64,000 nt of DNA from Rhizobiaceae bacterium (lineage in GTDB: Bacteria > Pseudomonadota > Alphaproteobacteria > Rhizobiales > Rhizobiaceae), in assembly GCA_019635775.1 (NCBI GenBank), contig JAHBYU010000001.1:682001-746000 (forward strand), given 5' to 3'. Under the pieces are notes generated by a model. It was not told where the DNA came from. It did not search any database and saw nothing but the letters and a program-made list of their open reading frames with translations. The position numbers and the translations under genes were made by a program. Of this stretch, positions 29,504 through 38,371 are shown in pieces (position 1 is the first letter of the stretch; each line of letters begins with the position of its first letter).

Positions 29504-29702
29504 GGTTGGGGCGACCTTTCGAATCGGGACCTGGACATCTATCCTGCAGTGAAGATGCAGGACCTCGGAAGACTGGCCTTCGAACAGGTTGGTTTGCGTT
29601 TCGTCAATGTTCTTGCGGTAATGTCCGGTCGGGTTTCGGCGCACGACAATGCGTCATGGCGATGCCCGTCCGATCGATCCGACGGGCTGGAGCGGGAGTT
29701 CG

Positions 29703-30074
29703 ATGCCGAAGAAAGTCATGATCGTCGAGGACAATGAGCTCAATATGAAGCTCTTTCGCGACCTGATCGAGGCCAGCGGCTATGAGACCGTGCGTACACG
29801 CAACGGCCTCGAAGCGCTCGACCTGGCGCGGCAGCATCGCCCTGACCTGATCCTTATGGACATCCAGCTTCCCGAGGTCTCCGGCCTCGATGTCACGCGC
29901 TGGCTGAAAGAGGATGACGATCTGCACAAGATTCCGGTGATCGCAGTTACAGCGTTTGCCATGAAAGGTGACGAGGAGCGCATTCGCCAGGGCGGATGCG
30001 AGGCATATATCTCCAAGCCGATTTCGGTGCCTCGTTTCATAGAGACTATCAAATCGTATCTGGGCGACGCCTGA
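29703..30074 (+). CDS. divK: Single-domain response regulator DivK
   Basis: 123 residues, receiver domain only. The acidic pocket is [12 protein letters not shown] (E9, D10), the phosphoacceptor is D53 in [10 protein letters not shown], then the Thr in AVTAFAM and the Lys in YISKPISV. DivK is the diffusible regulator phosphorylated and dephosphorylated by PleC/DivJ/PdhS kinases; it controls DivL-CckA and so CtrA activity in the alphaproteobacterial cell cycle. Its stop overlaps the pleD start (ATGA), coupling the two. Confidence 0.95.
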   Translation: MPKKVMIVEDNELNMKLFRDLIEASGYETVRTRNGLEALDLARQHRPDLILMDIQLPEVSGLDVTRWLKEDDDLHKIPVIAVTAFAMKGDEERIRQGGCEAYISKPISVPRFIETIKSYLGDA

Positions 30075-31441
30075 TGACCGCGCGTATTCTCGTCGTCGAT
30101 GACATCCCCGCGAACGTCAAGCTGCTCGAAGTCCGGCTGTTGGCCGAATATTTCGAAGTGCTGACGGCAACCAACGGGATGGATGCGATCGAGACTTGCG
30201 AAAACGGCAAGATCGACGTGGTGCTGCTCGACGTCATGATGCCGGACATGGACGGCTTCGAGGTCTGCCGCAGGCTGAAGAGCGATCCGGCAACCTCCCA
30301 CATTCCCGTCGTCATGGTGACGGCGCTCGATCACGTTTCGGATCGTGTGCGGGGGCTGGAGGCCGGCGCCGACGATTTCCTGACCAAGCCCGTCAACGAT
30401 CTCCAGCTGATGACACGTGTGCGCAGTCTCGTCAGGTTGAAGATGCTGACGGACGAATTGCGCCTGCGCGCGTCGACGACACGAAACATCGGCATAGAGG
30501 AACTGCTTGCGCGGCGAGAGCCGGCGGCCGAGGCCCGGCCGCAGGTGCTTCTGATCGACGAAAGTGCTGAATCCGCCGGTCAGGCTGCAGGAATGCTGGC
30601 CGAAATCGCGGATGTCCAGGTCGCGTCCGATCCTCACGTTGGCTTCTTCCGCGCAGCGGAGGGATCCTTCGACTGCATTATCGTTTCGACCGGTTTCGCG
30701 GAGTTCGACCCGCTGCGCCTGTGTTCCCAGCTGCGTTCGATTGACCGGACCCGCTTCGTTCCGATCATCCTGCTGGCGGAGATGGGCGAGGACGAGCGCG
30801 TCGTCCGGGGCCTCGAGCTTGGCATCAACGACTACCTGACACGGCCTGTCGACCGGCAGGAACTGACGGCGCGGCTGCGGACGCAGGTGCGTCGCAAGCG
30901 CTACAACGACCATCTGCGGTCCAGCGTCACCCAGACCATCGAGATGGCCGTGATCGATCCGCTGACGGGGCTACATAACCGCCGCTATCTCGACAGCCAT
31001 CTCCAGACCCTGTTCGACCGCGCGGTTGCGCGTCGCCGTCCGCTTTCGCTGCTGATTACGGACATTGACCGCTTCAAGTCGATCAACGACACCTACGGCC
31101 ATGACGGCGGTGACAAGATCCTGCACGAGTTTGCCCAGCGGTTGCGCAAGAACGTGCGCGGCATCGACCTTGCCTGCCGGTTCGGCGGGGAGGAGTTCGT
31201 GGTAGTGATGCCGGATACCGAAGCCGGGATCGCCGAGAAGGTGGCCGAAAGGGTGCGGGCCGAGATCGCCGACAAGCCTTTCCGGATCGGTGAGCAGACC
31301 ATAACCGTGACCGCAAGCGTCGGCGTTTCCGCGCTGAAGCGCGAGACGGATTCGCCTCATGACCTTCTCAAACGGGCTGACCTGGGGCTTTATGAGGCGA
31401 AAAGCGGCGGTAGGAACAGAGTGGTCGCAAAAGCTGCCTGA
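30074..31441 (+). CDS. pleD: Diguanylate cyclase response regulator PleD
   Basis: 455 residues. REC1 (1-120) carries phosphoacceptor D53 in VVLLDVMMPDMDGFEV. REC2 (~150-275) is degenerate: where the phosphoacceptor should be it reads CIIVSTGF. The GGDEF domain (~285-455) has active site RFGGEEFVVVMP and an intact inhibitory site RGID five residues before GGEEF. Phosphorylation of REC1 drives dimerisation and synthesis of c-di-GMP from GTP, with product inhibition at the I-site. In Caulobacter it acts at the stalked pole. It shares an operon with divK, as in many Hyphomicrobiales. Confidence 0.95.
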   Translation: MTARILVVDDIPANVKLLEVRLLAEYFEVLTATNGMDAIETCENGKIDVVLLDVMMPDMDGFEVCRRLKSDPATSHIPVVMVTALDHVSDRVRGLEAGADDFLTKPVNDLQLMTRVRSLVRLKMLTDELRLRASTTRNIGIEELLARREPAAEARPQVLLIDESAESAGQAAGMLAEIADVQVASDPHVGFFRAAEGSFDCIIVSTGFAEFDPLRLCSQLRSIDRTRFVPIILLAEMGEDERVVRGLELGINDYLTRPVDRQELTARLRTQVRRKRYNDHLRSSVTQTIEMAVIDPLTGLHNRRYLDSHLQTLFDRAVARRRPLSLLITDIDRFKSINDTYGHDGGDKILHEFAQRLRKNVRGIDLACRFGGEEFVVVMPDTEAGIAEKVAERVRAEIADKPFRIGEQTITVTASVGVSALKRETDSPHDLLKRADLGLYEAKSGGRNRVVAKAA

Positions 31442-31858
31442 CCTTGGGTCAAGTAACACCTCGTCAAGACCAGAACTGATCGGAATTTACCTTAATCCAA
31501 GCATCCGGGACCGCTTGGTTAAGAAAGTATTGATTTTCCAGTACCTGTGAGTGAATGTGCCTCTACTGCCGAGATGCCGTACGCGCGAAAGCCGGACTGT
31601 AACATCTCTTGAATACCCCATGATGCTCAGGTCCGCCGCATCTCCTGGGTCCGTGGGGTTGGCCGGCCGGCGCTGGCGCACAGTGGCCTCCTCGTACCGC
31701 TGCCAGATCGCCGACCGGCCCCCTGCCTGCGGGCGGCCAATCTGCTCATGAAGAGAAACCGGATTCGCGCCGAAGTGGCTGTTTTCCTTAGGATTGCGTC
31801 AAAAACAAAAACGCCGCCAAAATGGCGGCGTTTCGTTAAATCGTCTTGAAACCCAGAA
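31442..31858. other. Intergenic region between pleD and rpmG
   Basis: 417 bases without a credible gene; short ORFs here are Arg/Ser-rich and have no ribosome sites. It holds an imperfect inverted repeat near the pleD end: CTTAATCCAAGC (31491-31502) against GCTTGGTTAAG (31513-31523), one base bulged, which may end the pleD transcript. The right part contains the rpmG terminator. Confidence 0.5.
31809..31834 (-). terminator. Rho-independent terminator for rpmG
   Basis: On the minus strand AAACGCCGCC, a TTTT loop region and GGCGGCGTTT form a hairpin followed by TTGTTTTTG. It begins 25 bases after the rpmG stop. The hairpin with flanking T-runs could act on both strands. Confidence 0.88.
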
Positions 31859-32026
31859 CTACTTGATCTTGGTTTCCTTGAATTCGACGTGCTTCTTGGC
31901 AACCGGGTCATATTTACGGAACGACAGCTTGTCCGTTTTCGTGCGGCTGTTCTTGCTCGTCACGTAAAAGAAACCGGTATCGGCGGTCGACAGAAGCTTG
32001 ATCTTGAGTTTTGCAGCCTTGGCCAT
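31859..32026 (-). CDS. rpmG: 50S ribosomal protein L33
   Basis: 55 residues, too short for a 60-codon cut-off. The reading is [20 protein letters not shown], then [20 protein letters not shown] and [14 protein letters not shown]. This is bacterial L33 of the cysteine-free type: no CxxC zinc pairs, as expected for many proteobacteria. It is part of the large subunit near the E site. ATG at 32026 follows an A/G-rich leader (GAACGAGCGAAAAA). A terminator lies 25 bases downstream. Confidence 0.97.
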   Translation of the reverse strand: MAKAAKLKIKLLSTADTGFFYVTSKNSRTKTDKLSFRKYDPVAKKHVEFKETKIK

Positions 32027-32165
32027 TTTTTCGCTCGTTCAATTGTCTGGAGTTCGCGCCGCCAGCAGGCGACAGGTCCAGACTATGAGTCCAGACGCAG
32101 GAAACTTGGCGCGACACATAAAGATCGTTTGCCGAAAGTCAAGCCTGCAGGCTGTTTCACGCCTT

Positions 32166-33353
32166 TCAGCCTATATGGCGGCGTAGACCGGGCAGGGTAC
32201 GGCAAATGACAAGTGCGATGTAGGCCGCAAAGAACAGGCTGAGCGACCAGCCGAAGCCGTTCGTTCCGAAAAGATCCATGCCGATGCCGACAGCCTGAGG
32301 GCCGAGCACCATGCCAAGTCCGTAGCACAGGACGAACGCGGCATTGGCGGAGGCGAGATCGCGGCCCGAAAGGCGGGACCCCAGATGCGCCAACCCGACG
32401 GTATAGAGCGCGGCCACGACACCGCCCCAGACAAACAGGAGTATCGCCATCACATGCCAGTTGGTCATCAGGTGGGGCATCAGCAAGGTGCCGGCCAGCC
32501 CAACGACGGCGCAGGCGAGCAGCAGGTGTCGGCGATCTTTCATACGATCGCTAAGCATTCCCATCGGAATCTGCATCATCACATTGCCAAGGCCGATCAT
32601 GCTCAGAAGCAGTGCAGCGTTCGCTTCGGAATAGCCTATGCGTGCGCCATAGACCGGAAACAGGGCAAAACCGCCGGTTTCGACGGCGCCGAACACCAGA
32701 ACGGCAGCGGTCGCCGTGGGTACCAGCCAGATATAGCGAACGAAGGAGGTGGGTTGATCCTGTTCATCAGCCAGGATCGGCGGGCTCTCGCGCCATGCAG
32801 CGAGAACGGGAATGGCGGCAACCGTAACAAGCCCGAAAGTTATGCCGAAGGGTAAAAATCCCTGACTGCCTATTTGCGCGAAAAGCCACGGGCCGCCCGC
32901 AAAGCCAAGCGCGAGAACCGTGCCGTAAAGTCCGAGCACAAAGCCGCGTTTCCGTGGCGGCGCGGAAGAACTGATCCAGAACTCGGACAAGATGAAAAGC
33001 ACCGTCAAGGCTATGTGCAAGACCGCGCGCAGCGGAAACCACATCCAGAAGCTGGGCACGAAATAGAAGCCGATGAAGGCTACGGCGCCGAGCAGGATCA
33101 TGGACAGCATGGTCCAGACGACGCCGAAGCGCACGGCGAGGGGCGTGGCCATTGGCGCCGCCGCGATCGAAGCGAGGCCTGCGATGGCGGTGTTCAGGCC
33201 TATCATCGTGGCAGAGACGCCACGCGCTTCGAGGATGACGCTGAGCAGCGGCATGCCGAGCCCGATCGCTATGCCGACCACGCTTATCGAGGAGATGGCG
33301 GCCGAAATCGGCAGCCAATGCAGTTTGTCCGGGTCCTTGGCGGGGCTATGCAT
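32166..33353 (-). CDS. MFS transporter
   Basis: 395 residues with twelve hydrophobic segments. The first (SAAISSISVVGIAIGLGMPLL) and the loop LSDRMKDRRHL before segment 8 are MFS-like; the YCAR/YajR-type sugar and drug exporters share such features, but substrate is open. I take the ATG at 33353. Just upstream is a 13-base direct repeat (33354-33381), which an upstream GTG/ATG start would translate as repeated TAYGQTAY. Transcribed alone, convergent with nothing close; MFS genes after rpmG are common in related genomes. Confidence 0.87.
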   Translation of the reverse strand: MHSPAKDPDKLHWLPISAAISSISVVGIAIGLGMPLLSVILEARGVSATMIGLNTAIAGLASIAAAPMATPLAVRFGVVWTMLSMILLGAVAFIGFYFVPSFWMWFPLRAVLHIALTVLFILSEFWISSSAPPRKRGFVLGLYGTVLALGFAGGPWLFAQIGSQGFLPFGITFGLVTVAAIPVLAAWRESPPILADEQDQPTSFVRYIWLVPTATAAVLVFGAVETGGFALFPVYGARIGYSEANAALLLSMIGLGNVMMQIPMGMLSDRMKDRRHLLLACAVVGLAGTLLMPHLMTNWHVMAILLFVWGGVVAALYTVGLAHLGSRLSGRDLASANAAFVLCYGLGMVLGPQAVGIGMDLFGTNGFGWSLSLFFAAYIALVICRTLPGLRRHIG

Positions 33354-33381
33354 GTATGCGGTCTGGCCGTATGCGGTCTGG
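33354..33381. repeat. Direct repeat immediately upstream of the MFS gene start
   Basis: GTATGCGGTCTGG occurs at 33354-33366 and again at 33369-33381, period 15 bases. The first copy touches the start codon of the MFS gene (minus strand). It could be an operator, a 5'-leader element, or a recent slippage duplication. Confidence 0.7.
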
Positions 33382-33583
33382 TAAAGGCATTGGCCGATAT
33401 CCGAAGGCAACGTTCAATCCGAACGCCAATGACGCCCGCGGGCGCGTATGTCAATGGCGGGCTGGCGAACCGGAACCGGATTGCCCGGCCAGCGCTGCCG
33501 CGTGCCCGGCCCCCAGCCGGCCGGAAACCGGCAGATGACCTGTCCGGCGAGGTGTGGAGGTCTTTATCCGACGCTCCGCTGCG

Positions 33584-33952
33584 TCAGTCCGCCGCTGCGG
33601 GGGGCGCTGCTACGGCTGCAAACTGGTCGAAGGCTTCAACCGCATGGCTGGAATACATGACGGATGGGCCTGCGCCCATGTAGATAACGGTGCCAAGCAC
33701 TTCCATAATTTCCTCGCGCGTCGCACCCTGTTGGACGGCCGCCTTGGCGTGGAAGGCGATGCAGTCGTCACACCGAATCGCCACGCCGACGGCGAGCGCG
33801 ACAAGTTCCTTGGTCTTCGGATCGAGCGCGCCTGGCTTCAGCGCTTCGCGCGCCATGCCGGAAAAAGCCTTCATGACTTCGGACGCACCGCCGCGCAGCT
33901 CCTTGAGCGGGCCGGAAAGTGAAGCGGCCCGTGCTGTCCAGTCGTGATACAT
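33584..33952 (-). CDS. Carboxymuconolactone decarboxylase / AhpD-like protein
   Basis: 122 residues. The redox signature IRCDDCIAFHAKAAVQQGATREEIMEVLG has CxxC plus a His four residues on, as in AhpD-type peroxidase partners. True carboxymuconolactone decarboxylases lack this Cys pair, so a thiol role (alkylhydroperoxidase or disulfide relay) is the better guess. All-helical, cytoplasmic, probably a homotrimer or hexamer. Confidence 0.88.
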   Translation of the reverse strand: MYHDWTARAASLSGPLKELRGGASEVMKAFSGMAREALKPGALDPKTKELVALAVGVAIRCDDCIAFHAKAAVQQGATREEIMEVLGTVIYMGAGPSVMYSSHAVEAFDQFAAVAAPPAAAD

Positions 33953-34182
33953 TACTCAAACCCTCGGTGGTTCCGTGACTTTTCGCGCGACAATGTCGGC
34001 GCCTTTTCGGAAACCTATGACCGGACCCATCGTCGCTCCTTGATGTCGATCAATGTCCAGCAGGTGCGCCTCGACGCCTTTGACGTATGGTGACGGTGAA
34101 TTGCTCTATGCGAGCCCGTTTGAGATGGTATTGTGCTCACTGAAGGTGCCTTGGGCGTCGACAGCATGGCAAGGTGACGGCA

Positions 34183-34860
34183 ATGTTGAGAGCTTTTTTG
34201 AATGCGGCGGCTGTGATTGCTGGCGTTCTACTGATCCCGGCGGCTTCCTTCGCTTGCGAAGGCGGCAAGGTGTTGATGGAGGACAACTTCAACAAGCTGA
34301 ACCGCGCCTGGGGCGTGTCGATCGATCCAAAGCTGGAGCGGATCGACGGAGAGGGCCTTTCGACTGACTATCCGCCGGGCACGGTGAAGCGCGCCATCAG
34401 CCAGTGGGGCTTCTTCGACAACGCCGTGGTGTGCGCGAAGTTCAAGGTCACCTATAACTGCACGGACGCAGACCGCTGCGAGACGCAGCCCTATGTCGGG
34501 CTGATCGTGTGGGGCGTAGACCTTGAAAACTACTATGCTTTCGAGGTTGCGCCGCTGGTCGGCATCTACAGCGTGCAGCGCCTGCAGAACAACAAGTGGC
34601 TGACGCCTGTCAACTGGAGCGCGCTGCCGGGTAACCGCAAGTTTGCCGCAGGTGACACTTTCGAAATTTCCGCGGTGATGAAGGGCAACGTCGTAACCTT
34701 CAAGGTCAATGACAGGCCTGTCATCGAGTTCGATGCAATGGCGCCTGAGGGCGGTTCGCTGGTAGGCTTCGAACTGGCGGCAGCGCAGACGGGGCGCTCG
34801 AAGACCCAGCTCAATCTGTCCAGGTTCGAGGTGCGGGAGCTCACGCCCGAATCCCAGTGA
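34183..34860 (+). CDS. Secreted hypothetical protein with lectin-like fold
   Basis: 225 residues from ATG 34183, which follows AAGGTGA; a GTG at 34174 is the alternative. Signal peptide MLRAFLNAAAVIAGVLLIPAASFA is cleaved before CEGG. The mature protein has NFNKLNRAWGV near the start and then beta-rich sequence with VGLIVWGVDLENYYAFEVAP, YSVQRLQNNKW and FKVNDRPVIEFDA. That resembles the DUF1080/LamG concanavalin-like jelly-roll, which often binds or cleaves glycans. Two further Cys (YNCTDADRCET) may form a disulfide. Enzyme activity is not inferable. Confidence 0.72.
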   Translation: MLRAFLNAAAVIAGVLLIPAASFACEGGKVLMEDNFNKLNRAWGVSIDPKLERIDGEGLSTDYPPGTVKRAISQWGFFDNAVVCAKFKVTYNCTDADRCETQPYVGLIVWGVDLENYYAFEVAPLVGIYSVQRLQNNKWLTPVNWSALPGNRKFAAGDTFEISAVMKGNVVTFKVNDRPVIEFDAMAPEGGSLVGFELAAAQTGRSKTQLNLSRFEVRELTPESQ

Positions 34861-34866
34861 GCGGGC

Positions 34867-35610
34867 CTAGATTATTTCCCGCCTGAAGGTGTTCCGCACC
34901 ATCCGGTAGAACGGGGTAGGGCCACCCGGAGAAAGCTCGGGGTCTTCCGCAAGGCGGCTTTCGAGTTCGCCTAGGATCGAGCGAGTAATATCGGGAATGT
35001 CCGCCTCCTTGGCCTGACGGACAGGCAGCCATACAAGCTCCTGAAGCTCGTTGGTGGGACCTCCGTCCGGCAGTTCGACGACAACGCTATCGCGCCACGC
35101 GGCAAGGAAGCGCGTGTCGAAGCGCCGCACACGGCCGGGTGGTGTGATGGCCCGTGCAATCATGCGCAGGCCCGCCAGCGAAGGACAGACGCCATGCTCG
35201 GCAAATGCCTGCCATTCCGCGCGTCCTGACGTGAACTGGCCCCTTTCGCCGATCAGCAAACCGGCTTCCTCGTAGGTTTCCCGGACAGCAGACAGCGCGA
35301 TTGCCCGTGCGCGGGCAAGGCTTGTGCGTCCGGCGCCTGCAAGCAGTTTCGCTTCCTCGTTCGGGTGAAGGCTGGATGTGACGGCAACGCGGCTGTCGGT
35401 CGGATCGGTGCGGCCACCGGGGAACACGAACTTGCCGGGCATGAAGACGTGGCGCGTGTGGCGACGGCCCATGAGGACCATGAAGTCGCCGCCCTTGCGG
35501 TCGATCAGGATAAGGGTGCCCGCATCGCGTGGGCGGGATGGGCCGGGGCCGAGAATGCCTTCGCGCGCATCGGCCGCGTCAACTTCGGCCTTGCTCTGGC
35601 TTCCGGTCAA
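34867..35610 (-). CDS. NUDIX hydrolase
   Basis: 247 residues. The NUDIX helix is SAVRETYEEAGLLIGE near residue 110, with the RE-x2-EE metal ligands; the preceding Gly/Glu part of the Nudix box is diverged. FVFPGGRTDPTDSR matches the strand before it. Substrate not predictable. Its start overlaps the stop of the DUF983 gene (ATGA), and it ends the topA-rnr-DUF983-NUDIX cluster. Confidence 0.87.
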   Translation of the reverse strand: MTGSQSKAEVDAADAREGILGPGPSRPRDAGTLILIDRKGGDFMVLMGRRHTRHVFMPGKFVFPGGRTDPTDSRVAVTSSLHPNEEAKLLAGAGRTSLARARAIALSAVRETYEEAGLLIGERGQFTSGRAEWQAFAEHGVCPSLAGLRMIARAITPPGRVRRFDTRFLAAWRDSVVVELPDGGPTNELQELVWLPVRQAKEADIPDITRSILGELESRLAEDPELSPGGPTPFYRMVRNTFRREII

Positions 35611-36062
35611 TTGGGTGCCTGTAGCTCCGGGTGCGTGTCGATCGCGTCGTCCTTCTCACCTCCGAAGCCATGCATATAGAGAGCCCATTGCAGGCCGACG
35701 ACGGCGCCCTTGGTCGGTCTCAGCAGACCAAGCGCCATCGCGATGGTCAGCGGAACCCAGATCGCAAGGTGTTGCCAGGTGGAAAGCGTGCTGGTGGCCT
35801 CGAAGCCCATGAAGGCCCCGACGATGACATGGCCGACAATGACCACAACCAGGTAGGCAGGAAGGTCGTCGGCGCGGTGATGATGGAATTCCTCGCCACA
35901 ATGACTGCAGCTTGGCGTGACCTTGAGAAAGCCGTTGAACAGCTTGCCTTCACCGCAATTCGGGCACTTGCAGAGAAAGCCGTTCCACATCGCCTGCATC
36001 AATGGACGCGCCGGACGGCCGGTATGATGTTCTCCACCGAAAACCTGACGTTCCATTCTCAT
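35607..36062 (-). CDS. DUF983 membrane protein
   Basis: 151 residues. Two zinc-ribbon pairs open it (LCKCPNCGEGKLF and PSCSHCGEEFHHH), then two hydrophobic segments (AYLVVVIVGHVIVGAFMGF and LAIWVPLTIAMALGLL). This is DUF983, found in proteobacteria, function unknown. Start ATG overlaps the rnr stop and is preceded by AGAAGGAG inside rnr, so translation is coupled both upstream and downstream. Confidence 0.9.
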   Translation of the reverse strand: MRMERQVFGGEHHTGRPARPLMQAMWNGFLCKCPNCGEGKLFNGFLKVTPSCSHCGEEFHHHRADDLPAYLVVVIVGHVIVGAFMGFEATSTLSTWQHLAIWVPLTIAMALGLLRPTKGAVVGLQWALYMHGFGGEKDDAIDTHPELQAPN

Positions 36063-38371
36063 CTCCTTCTGCGGCGTCCCGGCTGCGATGCGCGCTCGCG
36101 TACTCTTTTACCCGATTTCGACTTGTGGAACGAGCGCTTGGACCCCGGCAGGGGCTTGGGCTCGCTCAGCATCTCGAAACGCATCGCGCCGGCAAGCGGC
36201 GCAACCTCTACAAGTTTCACTTCCACGCGATCGGCGAGCTGGTATCCCTTGCCTGTCTGGCTCCCAAACAGGGCCCGTGCGGCTTCATCGAAGTGGTAAT
36301 AGTCATCTCCAAGCGAAGATATAGGTACGAAACCATCCGCGCCGTACTGCGGCAATTGGACAAATAGTCCCGCCTTCGTCACGCCGGAGATCCTTGCCTC
36401 GAAAGTCTGATCGATCTGTTCGGAGAGGAACGCGGCGATCAGCCTGTCCACGGTCTCGCGTTCAGCAGCCATCGCCCGGCGTTCAGTTGCCGATATAAGG
36501 CCTGAAATCTCCTCCAGTCGTTCCTCTTGGGAGGGCGTGATGCCGTCCGCGCCAAGCTTGAGCACGGAGATTAGCGCCCGGTGAACAATGAGGTCGGCGT
36601 AGCGCCTGATGGGCGAGGTGAAGTGGGCGTAGCGGCGCAGGTTGAGCCCGAAATGTCCGAGATTTTCAGGCGAATAGATGGCCTGGCTCTGGGTCCGAAG
36701 CACGACCTCGTTGACCAGCGCCTGGTTCTCCGCACCTTCGACCTGCGAAAGTATGCCGTTGAACTGGCGCGGAGAAAGCTCCGCCCCCCTTGCCAGGGAT
36801 ATGCCGAGTGTCGCGAGGAACTCGCGAAGCGATTCCTGCTTGGCCAGCGTCGGCGCGTCATGGACCCGGTAGACCAGCGCCTGGCGTTTGGCTTCAAGTG
36901 TCTCGGCGGCGGCGACATTCGCCTGAATCATGAATTCCTCGATGAGTTTGTGCGCGTCGAGGCGATCCGGAACGATGACGCGGTCCACCGTCCCGTCCGG
37001 TTTAAGCAAGATCTTGCGCTCCGGCAGATCGAGTTCCAGCGGATGGCGGGATTCGCGGCCGCGCTTCAGAATCGCATAGGCATCCCACAGCGGCCGAAGC
37101 ACCGTGTCGAGGATCGGTCCGGTGACATCGTCGGAAGCGCCATCGATAGCCGCCTGAGCCTGCGGATAGGCGAGGCGCGCGGCCGATTTCATCATGATGC
37201 GGTGGAAACTGTGCCTGATCTTGCGGCCTTCGGCGGTGAACGTCATGCGCACGGACATTGCGGGCCGGTCGACGCCTTGCCTTAGAGAACAAAGGTCGTT
37301 CGAGATGCGCTCCGGCAGCATCGGCACGACCCGATCGGGAAAATAGACGGAATTGCCGCGCTTCAACGCCTCGCGGTCGAGCGCGGAGCCCGGCCGGACA
37401 TAGGCAGCGACGTCGGCGATCGCGACGGTGACAATGACGCCGCCAGGGTTTTTTTCGTCGGTGTCCGGCTCCGCGTGGACCGCGTCGTCATGGTCCTTGG
37501 CGTCGGCCGGATCGATGGTGATGAGCGGCAGGTCGCGGAAATCTTCGCGGCCGGCCATCGTGGCAGGCTTGACGCTCTCGGCTTCCTCCAGAACCTCCTG
37601 CGGAAAGATGTGCGGGATTTCATGTGCGTGTATGGCGATCATCGAAACCGCCTTTTCCGATGTCAGCGAGCCAAGCCGCTGCAGCACCCGCCCGCGGGGC
37701 AGGCCGTACCGGGCGGACGAAACCTGCTCGACTTCAACCAGATCGCCCTTCTGGGCGCCGTTGAGGTCGTCGGCCGCTATGGTCAATTCCGGCTGCCGCC
37801 TTTCAACGGGCTCGATGCGGAAGCTGCCGTCGGCAATCTGCCTGACCACACCCAGAACCGCTTCCGCGCGCCGTTCGAGAACCTTCATCACACGGCCCGT
37901 ATAGGCCGGTCCTCCATCCTCGTCGGCCGCGAATGTCTTGGCCAGGACGCGGTCTCCGATGCCAGGGGCGGGCCCGTTCCGGGCCGGTCTCAGCGAAACG
38001 ACGGGAGGCTCGCCGAAACCCGATGTGTTCCATTCGCTTGGGCGGGCGAGAAGCCCTCCGTCGGCATCGCGCGCATAGATTTCGAGGACTGTCACGTGGG
38101 GCAGGGCACCAAGGCGCGAGAGGCGCTTGCGTTCCTTCGTCAGCAGGCCTTCGTCCTGCAGGTCGCGCAGCATGTCCTTCAGCCAGATCCGGTCGTCGCC
38201 CTTGAGCGAGAAGGCCTTGGCTATCTCGCGCTTGCCGGCGCGGTCGGGGTTCTCGGCGATGTATTTGAGTATGTCTTCTTTCGAGGGGCGGAAATCGCCC
38301 TTCGAATCGCGAGCTGACTTCGCGGTCCTTGCGGACCTGCTGGATCCGGACCCGGATATCTTTCTGGCCAA
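36059..38371 (-). CDS. rnr: Ribonuclease R
   Basis: 770 residues. An N-terminal winged-helix region (KEDILKYIAENPDRAGKREIAKAF), cold-shock-type RNA-binding segments, then the RNB catalytic domain with PLITIDPADAKDHDDAVHA (metal-binding Asp cluster, ~285-300), a C-terminal S1 domain (FEARISGVTKAGLFVQLPQYGADGFV, ~670) and a basic tail. The enzyme degrades structured RNA 3'-5' processively, including rRNA and SsrA-tagged mRNA. The start is TTG at 38371, immediately after the topA stop (TAGTTG) with AGAAGG inside topA as ribosome site; no ATG lies near. Confidence 0.95.
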   Translation of the reverse strand: MARKISGSGSSRSARTAKSARDSKGDFRPSKEDILKYIAENPDRAGKREIAKAFSLKGDDRIWLKDMLRDLQDEGLLTKERKRLSRLGALPHVTVLEIYARDADGGLLARPSEWNTSGFGEPPVVSLRPARNGPAPGIGDRVLAKTFAADEDGGPAYTGRVMKVLERRAEAVLGVVRQIADGSFRIEPVERRQPELTIAADDLNGAQKGDLVEVEQVSSARYGLPRGRVLQRLGSLTSEKAVSMIAIHAHEIPHIFPQEVLEEAESVKPATMAGREDFRDLPLITIDPADAKDHDDAVHAEPDTDEKNPGGVIVTVAIADVAAYVRPGSALDREALKRGNSVYFPDRVVPMLPERISNDLCSLRQGVDRPAMSVRMTFTAEGRKIRHSFHRIMMKSAARLAYPQAQAAIDGASDDVTGPILDTVLRPLWDAYAILKRGRESRHPLELDLPERKILLKPDGTVDRVIVPDRLDAHKLIEEFMIQANVAAAETLEAKRQALVYRVHDAPTLAKQESLREFLATLGISLARGAELSPRQFNGILSQVEGAENQALVNEVVLRTQSQAIYSPENLGHFGLNLRRYAHFTSPIRRYADLIVHRALISVLKLGADGITPSQEERLEEISGLISATERRAMAAERETVDRLIAAFLSEQIDQTFEARISGVTKAGLFVQLPQYGADGFVPISSLGDDYYHFDEAARALFGSQTGKGYQLADRVEVKLVEVAPLAGAMRFEMLSEPKPLPGSKRSFHKSKSGKRVRERASQPGRRRRR

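Noticed and set aside
31551-31751. 66-codon ORF after pleD
   Set aside because: No ribosome site, Arg/Ser-rich product, no hydrophobic or helical pattern.
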